Shown: one piece after another, positions 12,259 through 23,120 of the stretch | Layout: every line of letters begins with the position of its first letter | Position numbering within the stretch: position 1 is the first letter of the stretch | From: Glutinoglossum americanum | Taxonomy: Eukaryota > Ascomycota > Geoglossomycetes > Geoglossales > Geoglossaceae | Direction of reading: 5' to 3' | Assembly: GCA_020080175.1 (NCBI GenBank) | Contig: JAGHQL010000038.1 | Span: 1-64,000, forward strand | DNA length: 64,000 nt | Position numbers and translations under genes: made by a program | The notes under the pieces: generated by a model | What the model was told of the DNA's origin: nothing | The model's database searches: none | Seen by the model: only the letters and a program-made list of their open reading frames with translations

Positions 12259-13649
12259 AATCTACCCTCCCTGGAAACGCCGCCTCATCCTGGATCGGGT
12301 GGGGAGTGCCGCTCCCAAGGACAGGTTGTCCCGGTACCATGGCGGGTAGCCTTTCTAGCAAGCGACTCACCTATTTCGATCTTGGTGATCTGTGGGGGCC
12401 GATAAAATTGGGAGGGCTGCAAATCGATGCGCGCGGTCATTGTCGTGCCGACCCTTAAATATATTACTTTGAATATAATACTATCCCTCTTTATGCTTAG
12501 CAATAGCTAGAACGCTTTAAGTGTCTCGGTATCGGTCTACATGTACTTGTTGAATTCGCGTTCTTTCGGCTTTTTTATGAATGTCCCGCGCTTGATCCGG
12601 CTGAAAAAGGTTCCAATGATAGCACTCTCTTCCGTAATGCGCTCCAAAATGCTGGCAGTGCTCAGTAGGTATAGTGTACTCGTGCAGGGTAGTGGCAGGC
12701 ATGTACATCCACCCGAGTCCGTCGCATCGTGCAGCGGCTGGCCAGATCGCGCGCAGGAAGAGCGAGGATGCATTGTTGGCCAGGCTCACAGCTGGCGTGG
12801 ACACGGCAGCTGGTATTGCCATGAGTGCAACAGCAACGGCAGCGGCGTCCAGGTGAATCGGCATCTATCGATCGACATATTATTCAACTCTAAGCATGCG
12901 GTGTTTTGATTGACTTTGCCTTCAACTTGGCGGTAGAGAGGACAGCAAGCAAGGGAGAGAAGTATTGTTGGTTGGTGATAATTTCGCAACAAAATGGATC
13001 GGGTTTAGTATCTTCGCTGCCCATCGTCCTTTTGGGTATAATGCCCCAGGTGGGCCCGTCTTAGTCAGATTCTCGCTACGCCTGGAGGCCTAAAGCTCCG
13101 GCAGAAAACTCGGATAATTCCGAGAATGGTACGCGCGCACCTATGAGCTAGTTTACATCCCAACAGACCTTCGTTATGAACCCTTGAGTTAACTATTTTA
13201 TCAACTTCGTTCTGGCCTGTGCTGCCATAAAAGCATTATTCCTCTTTTCCTCTGCCACGTAACCTCAATCGCTCGAGTCGCGCGCTAACCGGGACGATTT
13301 TAGGCCCTCAACACCGATCCTTGCCTAGGGATCATTTTTAGTTTTTTAATCGTGGAGACGCGACGGGGCTAATGGGCCGCTCGCTTTCTGCCGGCTTGTC
13401 ACTGGCCGGCCCTTATTGGAGGCCCCCTGTTCGGTGCAGGTGGTCGGACCCATGATCAAATCTTCCCTGCGCAGTTCGCCCGAGGATGGATGAAGTTGCT
13501 TTTTCCATCGGCCGGAAAAATTGATAGTTTAAGGGGGTCTCTCTGACCTACCAAACTCAGGATACAGCCTCAGAGATCTTATCAATTACGAGGAGCACAT
13601 ATTCCTGCGGAAAAATTCTCGACCGTGCTTGGTGGAATAATCTGTCGGA
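12259..13649. other. Region upstream of the ankyrin-CorA gene
   Basis: It includes the uncertain minus-strand frame at 12864-12517 noted above and an overlapping plus-strand frame at 12541-12909, neither convincing. The last 500 bases before 13650 presumably hold the promoter of the plus-strand gene. No clear core element was assigned. Confidence 0.4.
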
Positions 13650-16600
13650 ATGTCGTTTGACAGTTCGCGCAGCCGTCCACGCTGGCGAACAGCTCTCTTG
13701 GAGGCTGTGAAACGCGGCGATCTGGCGGAGCTGGAAAAAACGATATTAGTGGCCAGTAATGTCGAGGAACCCAAGCGTGTACTACAACTAGGGTTGCAGT
13801 TTGCTGCTGCTCAAGGTAGCGAGTTGGTCGCGCGGAGCTTGCTTGAAAAGGGAGCAGAAATCAACACTGCTACGAATGAAACACCAGCGCTATTTAGAGC
13901 GGTAGAACAGGGACACATTTCTGTCATCCGGCTTCTACTCTCCAAAGGTGCTAACATCGAAGCGACCGACAAGAATCAACGAACTGTCTTGTTTCCAGCT
14001 GTCCTCAGAGCTAACCATGGCGTGGTAAAGCTATTGCTGGACGAAGGTCGTGCCAATGTCAACGCTAGAGATGCTGCCAATCTCCGAACGCCATTGCTCC
14101 ACCTCGCTGCAGAGAAGCCGGGTGCCTCTGCGAACAGACGGCGCACAAGCATATCTTCTAATTCTGCGGATTCCGGCGAGGCTCAAGATCAGATAATACA
14201 GTTACTGCTGGGAAGACCTGACATTGACCTCGAAGCTAAAGATAGATTGGGTCGAACCGCCCTCCATTGGGCCGCCGTTTGTAGGAGCGAGAATTTGATG
14301 CGACGTCTGTTACTAGGGTCAAGCGGTAGAAGAGCCGACCTCCGAGTTCGCACCCCTCGTGGAAAGACTGCTCTACACCTCGCGGCAGCTCATGGCCACG
14401 CAGGGATCGTAGGTATTTTACTCGAGCATGGCGCGGACTGTAAAGCCACTAGCGACGGAGAGTGGACCGCGCTGCACATGGCTGCAGAGAAAGGCCATAC
14501 AGAAGTCGTTAGAGTGCTTCTACATTCCGAGGCGAATATCAACGCACCGACTGCCCGTGGAACTACACCGCTACACTGGGCATCTTCAAATGGCCACGCT
14601 GAGGTGGTGAGGCTACTTCTGAGCCAACCAGGAATCAAGCGCCATTTGGTTGACAAATCGGACTATTTCCCTTTGATATTGGCTGGGGAACATGGGCAAA
14701 GAGATGTGGTGGAGCTCCTCTCTTCCTCTTATGACGGGAGCGAATTGTCAACAGCCGAAGCTCGAGCCTGTGGAGTGTACAAAGCGAGGGTCACAGACTT
14801 CTTTCCCCAAAAAACAGACAAGAATAGGTTTGCAGTAGTCAACAAACCTACTGTATATGATTTACTATACCGTTCAGGTCCAAAGCGCCAGAAGCCGGTA
14901 TTCTCTACATTAGTCGAGAACGGCGCAAAGGATGCCTTTAGATGGATTCATCTTCCCGCCAATAATGTACGTCCATATATCCTCTAAAAAGGCAGAGATC
15001 GCTAACACGGGGGGTTATTAGATGGCTTGGGTAGAGGTACAAAATCCTCCACAAAACTTCAAAGCCCTCTACTGACAATGCACAGGCTCTAATTACTAAA
15101 TATTTCACCGAGAGAGACCTCAAAGATGTTGGTGAGTTTAAAGTGCTGGCGGATTCTCTCAGACGACAACAGCATAGGGGAAAGACCGATCACTCGGTAT
15201 TCATGAAACCATCTTGCGACCCCTTACCTCCATCGATAACGAAGGCTGGCCAGAGGAGAGACTCTAGTGTGAGGAATGAGAGAAAACGCGCAATCGATGA
15301 TAAAAGAGCCAACGGAACCGACCCTTGCGGCCCAGTGGGAGACCGCGGGCCAATGCAATTAAGAACACTTTGGCAAGGGAAGACTGTAAATCCTAGTGCA
15401 GAATCTACGAAAGAGGGACACAATATAGATGGAGATCACCGAACGGAGTCACTTAATGCAATAGTAGAAGACCCACAAGCCAATCATGTGCAACCCCGAT
15501 CACCAGACTCAACCGACTCCCCCCAGAAAAAGAGCGCAAAACGGCCAAAGCTGGTAACGGCGTTTTCCAACGAAAGTACAGCTTCCGCCCCAACGCGAGA
15601 TCCTAGACAATCAACCTCCAATGACGAAGAACATGCTCAAGGAGCGCCCACCGGAGTCCCCTCCGGTAACGTCGCGTTCTACGTGAGTGCTACCGGGCTA
15701 CACCTATTCCGTGCTAACGAGTATCTTAGATGCCTTACCTCCATTTCGAAACGGATGCCAACAGATCAGAGATGAGGGAAATCATCAACGACTCTCACAA
15801 AAGACAGGGCATGCTGAGCGAATCCGAGATTACTCAAATGTCAAAAGATGAGTTACTAATACACGCATACCTCGTCCACGACCAGAACGTTCGTCCCAAA
15901 TTACATTTACGACGGACACTAGACCAATTCTACTATCCGGCCATCGACACAGAAGCGCGAGACCAGGATCAAGTTGTCTACCGATATTGCAAAAGAAATG
16001 ACAAAGTTCCCAAAATCTTTATGGTGGATCAGCTCTGGCTTTGGATCTTGAACAAAGGTTGTCTCTTGTCTACCTGTAACTATAATCTGCGTTTGGTTTC
16101 TAATTTTGCTGCAAAGATCTTATCATTACGAGCTTCCCACAGAGATGGAAGCTATCGGAAAGGAGGACCTTTGACGTCCTGAGCGGTATCATCGAGGGGA
16201 TGAGCGATCCCAAGGTAACCTCAGTTTATGACCTAGCCAGCCGAATCACCGACCATTGTTCTGGGGTATTCTACGAGGACCGACACGACAACGATTTTCG
16301 CTTCCTAGACATGTTTGAAAGTTCCATCGGCGACCTGGTACCCGATAACCCTTTCCCCCTAACCTCTCCTGGATACTAATCCTAATGTAGGAAAACCGGG
16401 AACCAGAACTAGTCGCAGACTTCAACAACGCGTCAAAACAGGCAAAGGAGTGGTTCGACAGCCAGAGCAAGACCGAGAAGTACCCGCAGTGCGACAACTA
16501 CTTCATGAACATCGGAAGCGAAATGATGCTACTCGCGGAAATCAAAGACGTGAGGAACGAGCTCCAGATGATCTCCGAGGTTTTGGAGCGTCAGTCTACG

Positions 16601-17558
16601 TGTTTGGAGCAATTGGACAAGGCTATCACGACGAATATCCATACATCGGTCGCCAAGAAACTCGAGCCTAAAGTCACCTTTGCGCACCAGATCGATGGGG
16701 TGAAACGGTATCTTGAGTACATCAGTAGCATGAACGCGCAGGCAGAGGACCTCTACCAGTCCGTTAGTTTCCCCTAGCTTGCGACGCCTTGCGCGGGAAG
16801 AATGGCTAACGCTGCCGGATAGGTGAATCCCCTCTTGGATCTCAAACAGAAATATGCGGGTGTGTTCGAGGCTCGCTATTCGAGACAGCAGGCGGTGTCT
16901 GCCGCGAGGCAGGGGCATGTTATTCTGGTCTTCACCATAGTGACGATCATCTTTGTAAGCCTTCCCTTGGCTCCGCGATGCTCCTCTCAGATTGTTCATG
17001 CCCCAGCTAGTTGCCCATGTCCTTCATGGCTGCGTTTTTCGCCATCAACATCCACGAATTTCCTCGCGTGGAGAGCAGCGGCTCGTTAGGTTTCAGCTGG
17101 GTTTCGAAATACATCTGTAGGTTCCAAGGCAGCAAGAATGGTGCATGCGACTGATAAACCCTCTAGTTGGTATCGGCCTCGCCATCTCCGTTCCTCTAAT
17201 CATTGGCGCCTTCACTGTGGACGACATCCCTAGGCTCATCAACCGGCTAACCGCACCAAGGCCAATAGCCACACTTGCACCTGATAGTACCGACATTTGC
17301 GGCACTCTGTCCAGGAAGCGGAGGCCCAGTGGGCCCGGACACGAAACTCAGGGCCCCAAGAAGCGTGCTACATTTGAGGCTGGGGGAATTTCCGAAACGG
17401 TTTTCAATTCCCCACCGAAACTGGGAGCGCAGCCGTTGGAGGCTCAGCCTAGCTCGCCAAAGCAAACGCGATGTATTAATGGCGAGGCATTGGGGGGGAG
17501 GAGGCATAGCAAGCTTTCCTGGCCCTCGAGGCCCAGCCGCGATTTGGAAAAGGGGTAG
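13650..17558 (+). CDS. Ankyrin-repeat / CorA-like fusion protein
   Basis: Nine exons: 13650-14966, 15022-15036, 15086-15682, 15730-16057, 16117-16337, 16391-16762, 16823-16954, 17011-17116 and 17167-17558, giving 1159 residues. Introns are 47-60 nt and all phases close. Residues about 20-370 are an ankyrin array with canonical repeats (GRTALHWAA, GKTALHLAAAHGHAG). Next come a segment ending in FRWIHLPANN plus MAWVE, a low-complexity basic linker (445-640), and then a conserved fungal domain with MPYLHFET, RRTLDQFYYP and VPKIFMVDQLWLWIL. A coiled coil (830-960) leads to two helices, the first reading TIVTIIFLPMSFMAAFF. The CorA GMN triad is replaced by Ala-Ile-Asn, so metal transport is doubtful; an anchoring or signalling role is inference. 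The second exon is only 15 nt (see findings). The family is common in filamentous ascomycetes and uncharacterised. Confidence 0.88.
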
Positions 17559-18131
17559 TGTGATAATTGGATAGTTCCCGGCTGGTCTCATTGCCTGTAG
17601 ACTAGGCTCAGGTCAAGGATAGTTATCATGATAGATCAAAATTGGATAATTTTAGTGGTTATCGAGAAGAGCTAAATTCGGATCGGTCCTAGAGCGAGTA
17701 GCTTCGCGAGTGGGATGCCCATCAGGCACATCTAGGGGATGGGGGAGGGAGTGCCGTATCCCGTAGCTCACGCCATGCGCTCCCACTATTCTCGACGAAA
17801 GTGCTCTACTATTTCCCCACCATATAGTTGAAACTCCACCCACCCACATTGGGGCCCATGGTTATGGCACCGAGACTAACGCTATCACGGCTGGCTCGTG
17901 TGGAAGCGAACTCCAACACGGGTGTTGTAGGTTAGGCCCCAAAAATCATGAACGAAAGATTGAATTGCTTGCTAACACTATGGCCATAACGGCCTACAAA
18001 TACTAGTCATAGAGAGGCTGCTTCGCGGCCTCCCTTTCCCCTTACCCCCTACCCATGGGCACCCCCTAAGTTGGAGAGAACCCCTATGGCGACGCCACAG
18101 AGGACAGCCGAAACGGCAACAACAACAGGCG
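17559..18131. other. Convergent intergenic region
   Basis: Short spacer between two tail-to-tail genes. No open frame of interest and no obvious polyadenylation cluster that I can assign. Confidence 0.5.
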
Positions 18132-21100
18132 TCACTCAGGAGCTGTGGTGTGCGGGCGAAAATGGCGCGTTGATTCAACCAATTCGTCCCACGACATTCC
18201 CAACCATTTTGAGATATTTCGAGCTCCAACCAGATCCCCAAGCAGCTTGCCACGACATCGGATTGTGGGGTCGGCGCCATTCTCCAGCAGGAGCTTCATT
18301 AGGTTAGCAGCTTTTTCGGTCTCACGGCGCCCCAGATAGTGGAGTGGAGTGTCCCCTGTAGCGTCCAAAGCGTTGACATTGGCCCCGTAGTCTAGGAGAA
18401 GTCTCGTTGCCTCAATCGGGTAATCTCTAGATGCGACTTTATGCAGAATTGTAGAACCTGGCGATCTATTAGGTTTCGCTCCACGATCCAGCAGCAGCCG
18501 CATCATGCGCAGCTTCCTTTCCAGTAGTTCCGGCGTCCGTTCTTCGTCATAGCTGCCATCAACCAGATTAGATAGAGACGCAAACAAATTCGGATCCGCA
18601 CCATGTTCAAGCAACAGATGAACCATTTCCTCAGAGCGTCCAATTACGGCTCTCTCAAGAGCCGTACCCGTCCTACTTCCCTCGTTCACATCCACCCCGT
18701 GGTTCAGGAGAGCTCTGACAGCCTCCACGGAACCTCCGTGGACTGCATATATCAACGGAGTGGTCCAACCACAAAACAGATAATGCTTTCCCTTCTCATC
18801 CCTGCAATTAATGTCAGCCCCAAGGGCAATGAGTAGCTCAACCATGTCAGCCGATGGACCTCTCAAAGCCTCGTTCATTAAGCCCCCAAGCGGCGCATTT
18901 GGAACCAGATCCAGCAGAGCTTCCACGTACGTCAACTCTCCATATCTCACTGCATCAAATAGGGCTCCTGTTAGATCATTTGAGGTTAGGAGGGGAGAGT
19001 TAACTTCCATCATCCCAATTTTAGTCTCTCCTTTGGGGTAACATGATGTTGTGTGGGTTTCCAACCCCTCCTGTGAGATGAATCCGATGGTGGAAAATTC
19101 GCAACTCGGAATACGGCACCTAAATGGCCGCTTATGGTAGAGAACGTGTTTGTCTCTGTCGGCTTTTGATACGAAACCGTCTCGGAAGAACTTGCAATCG
19201 GGTTTGGTGCATTTGAATAGCCTGCTGCCATAGTATTTCTGAAGGGCGGCGCAATGGCAGTTTGCCCGGTGGTGCTTGGAGTCACAACAGGAACTGATGA
19301 GGGCATCGAATCGGTGTTGGATCCGTAGAACGGACTCTGTCAACAAGAGCGGATCCTTCCTCGACCAGCCTTCCCCTAGCAATTAGCTATCAAATTAGTA
19401 TTCTTATGATGAGACTACGGTCGTGGGGTAGACTGGATGCACACAAGTTGGCGGGGATATTACCGCTACCAATGTGGAATTCTTCCCTTCTCGAGATAGC
19501 GTATGAGCGCAATTTAGATAGCCACTTGTAGATAGCCGGCCAGTCTCGCTTAATTGGCCCGAGGCTAGCCATAGTGGGTTCACTGCTTTCTAGCTTGCTG
19601 AAGTCGGGATTTTCTTTCACCTGTGCGAATTCGAGAAAGGCGCGACAAAGTTCATCGCAGCTGGGTGATCCGAGCTTGTCCCGGAGGCCGCTTGTAATAT
19701 GGTCCAGCCATTGAGATATCGCATAGCCTTGCAATACGTACTCGCCATTCAAAATGAAGGTGTCTATTTCAGCATCATCCAGATTCACGTCAAAGCAGTC
19801 AAACTGAAGATATGACATGCAGATCGACGCGGATCGGCGATGAGCGGCTGCCTCCCTAACGAAGAAGTCGCTTTCCCGAGAAAAGAAGTATCTAAAAGGC
19901 TTCAGTGGTGGAGAACTATTGGGGAAGAAGCTAAGCTTACTCTTTGACGGTATAGTGGACGAAAACGACGGTTTCACCTCGAACTTCCAAGATGGGACCA
20001 CATAATTCAATCATATCCTTAAGGACCCTGTTTTCCCGGTCTAACTTTTTGTCCCCCGGCCGAATCATCAGCGCATGCTCGAGTTCTTCCTTTCGAACGC
20101 CAACTTGGGCGGACGCCATCCATCCTAATATCGCTTTAGCGCTATACCTCTCATTGGATCCAAGTTGTTTCTCTATCCGGGCAACTATGCGCTGATACGC
20201 TTCGTTCAGTCCATGAGGGAGGCTTCTGACCTCCTCTCTAATATCCTTGATATTGATATACCGCGAGAGGTTGCGGATGACCAATCTCGCATAGAGAAAC
20301 ATCCCTACACAATATCAACTAGAATCTCGGAATTCATTACACATTTAGGTTACCTTCGGCCTTCCATGGGATCTCCTGCAGCAATTCCCTAATCTCATGA
20401 GCTGTATCTGCGTCAATATCCAATTCACCCAGAAACTTCTCCGCCTCCCTCTCCACGTATAGAACGATGTCTTGAGCGTTCTTGTTGCCAATGGCCAAAC
20501 GCTTAGCGTCCCGCTTCAGGAGCCTCGATATATCTGCCTCCGGTCTACTGCTAACCGATACCTTTAAATTGGGGCAATTGCATAAAAGTTCTTGCAGGAG
20601 TTTGAGGAGACCCTGTCGCTCTATTGGGTCAATTTCGTCGAGGCCGTCAATGATCATATAAGTCGTCCCCACAGTCAGTAACATATCGCGAAGGAGATCG
20701 GATACGAACTTCACCGAGGTCTGAAGTTGTCGATATTTCGATTTGTATGCATTGAGCAACACGGGCCGCAATTGCTGATGATCGAGAATTAGCTGAAACA
20801 GGAATGAGTGCATAATGCTTAGTTTTGAATTCGTTGCAATGTTCCTGTAATTGAGGAAAGCAAAAACCGTTGGGGCCTTTTGCATGGCACGATGGATGAT
20901 TCCAGCTGCCAAGTATGTTTTGCCTTCATCCCGTTAGCCTCAGTGTCGGCATTTTAGCAGGGTATCGCGCACCAGCTCCTGGTATCCCAGACAACCAGAG
21001 CACGGGAGATTTTTGGCGGCTTGAATTTAGCCATCTGCAGAATAGCTCGTCGTCATCCAGCCAGCTTCCCGTGCCTTGGCAGGACTCCTCCATAATTACC

Positions 21101-21981
21101 CCAAGATCGTCGTCATATAGTCGTGGTGACATCGAAACCTTGTAGAATTCAAGTTGCTGCTGCTCTTCAAATTCCTGTCTCTTTTTGCATTCGTCAAAGC
21201 TACGTGACCGCGCGGCATATGCTTCGGTAATATTTGCTAAGGAAACTTCACTGTGCATAAGCATGGAGTGGCGTTCTATATTAGCCAAAACTATCGAGAC
21301 CTTATCGTGAAACCTCGACCAAAGTATGTCAAGGAATACCTTCCAACCTGGTAGAAGATCAGTATAGTGCCGATAACGAGGCTCCAGTGCCCAACCTTTA
21401 GCGTTGAAAAAGTTTAACGCATTTAAATGGAAATCGAGAATGTCCCTATAGAAGAGGCATAGGACATGTTGAACTCGGCCATTTTTGCATAATTCGGCGT
21501 AGATGGAGAATTGTGGGAGAGAATCCCCTATCTTCGCCATCGTTTCTAACATCTTATCGAGCATATCTACATAGTCGCTGGAGAGCTAGCGCAAGCGGTT
21601 AGTAACGAAGACCAACATCTGTAGGTACAGGCCAAACCTCGAGTAAACGTTTTATGGGGCCCTGGTAGATATAAGCGTTGGTCTGTAGGGGGGAAAGCTA
21701 GAAGGTTCGCTCACCCACAGCAGCGGGAGCATATCAGGCTTCAGGAGAACAGCCATGTCAAGGATCTCAGAAAATTCGAGGATCCGATCTAGATAGGGTT
21801 GAATTCTCCGAAAGTTGCGGAGATTTTTTGATTGCTCTCGTTGGATCCGGTCAGTCTCGTTATACACATCCTCGACAGTCTGGAAGTCTGAGATGTCGTA
21901 TGCATCCTTATCTTTGAGACTCTCCCAGAATTCTCTCTTAGCAGATTCAAAAGCGTCGTGAACCGGCGAGGGCGCTGCCAT
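18132..21981 (-). CDS. NACHT STAND protein with C2H2 fingers and ankyrin repeats
   Basis: Exons (complement): 21981-21715, 21661-21638, 21585-20973, 20923-20354, 20304-19941, 19891-19443 and 19375-18132, about 1176 residues. The N-terminal domain (HDAFESAKREFWESL...) is of the type found before fungal NACHT domains. The P-loop reads SGIPGAGKTYLAA (near residue 297), with an intron inside its Gly codon. Walker B is YMIIDGLDEID (near 390). FVHYTVKEYFF closes the NTPase region. Two C2H2-like fingers follow (CTKPDCKFF...H, CRIPSCEFS...H). The rest is an ankyrin array (ALGADINCRDEKGK, LLLDYGANVNALD). Such proteins work as ligand-triggered NTPase switches, some in heterokaryon incompatibility; its own trigger is unknown. 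The donor before 19375 is ambiguous (exon end 19443 or 19419, both in phase). The second exon is only 24 nt. Everything reads intact. Confidence 0.88.
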
Positions 21982-23120
21982 CTCCGTGTTGTTCGTAGCC
22001 ACAATAGGGCAAGTGGAGAATGAATCGACTTAACGAGACAGATAGATTCCTGAGCTTCCAAAGTGGGAGTTCATAAGCCCTTCCGCTAGACCACCCAAAC
22101 TCCGCCCAGACGCGTTAGCACTTTTGACCCAGAATGGAACTATGCGAGATCCCCGGGGTTTTTATGCGTCGGCGAGGCTGACACGGCTGCACCAAGATAA
22201 GATGCAAGGTATCAGTTGTGATTGAGCCCAAGAAAGGTGAGGCGGCTCGGTACATTCCGACAACTTCAGCGCCTCGGCGAGGAGATCAACCACCAAAAGT
22301 GTAAACCAAGAATCGCGATGTCGAAACCACGAAAATGGCTAGTTTGCGAGGCGCAGGGCGAGTGTAGACGATAGTATCAGCAGAAATGTTGCGGGATTAA
22401 TGTCAGAGAGCTGGAAGAAGATATGGGCATTGCCTTCGCCGCGGCTGTAAGCGAGGCTCTCAGACTAGTAGTTATTTTACCCTTAAGCTTAAGCCAGTAG
22501 GCGGTGACATCATGGCGTAGGGGCGTCCTCACGGGGGAGGTCTATTTCTATCGCTGCCAAACAAAGGCAATCTACAGTGAAGCTGTGATTTTGGCTTGTG
22601 GTGCTGCGGCGATTAGTTAGGCTTATGCTGGCTGTGCTGGAGAGGCGCCAAGGCATAGCGACGGCCGGCTATGCTGGAGAGGCGGTGCGCCAAGGTATAG
22701 CGACGGCCGGCTGTGCAACCAGTTGCCCGCCGATTTTCAATCAAGACAATCCATTCGACCTACGATTGTTGGCCAAAAACATAGTCTTCGGTCGGAATTG
22801 GTTTCCCGCGGTCTGGGCATAGCTCAAAGTGATAGGCACACACTCTCCAAAATTCCCGCGTTCCTTTTCGCCACTCTGCACAGAGCTCCAAGGCTGACCT
22901 GGGTAAAAGCACCGAACGTTCTAGCAATAACTAAATTTGCGTAGATATTGTATCGTACTATGTTAAAAGCTTGCGCTTTCGGCGGGGCCGCTTAGCAAGT
23001 GTGCGCAAACTTTAAAGTACTGAAAACTCTCGGCACATTTTCTCCCCTCTCGTCGAGCTAAATCCCCCTACGCCTACGCACGTCTAACTTAACGACGGCC
23101 TGGCTTGAATTTGATACAAG
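21982..23120. other. Divergent intergenic region
   Basis: It lies between the heads of the STAND gene (minus) and the SNF2 gene (plus), and so contains both promoters. An imperfect tandem repeat is annotated separately. No further gene is seen. Confidence 0.5.
22631..22716. repeat. Imperfect two-copy tandem repeat
   Basis: The block GCTRTGCTGGAGAGGC followed by GCCAAGGYATAGCGACG appears twice, with spacing of 37 to 42 bases because the second copy has a 5-base insert. It is GC-rich and lies in the divergent promoter region. It may be chance slippage. Confidence 0.7.

Noticed and set aside
12541-12909. 122-codon plus-strand frame
   Set aside because: Opposite strand to a more protein-like frame at 12864-12517 and without motif.
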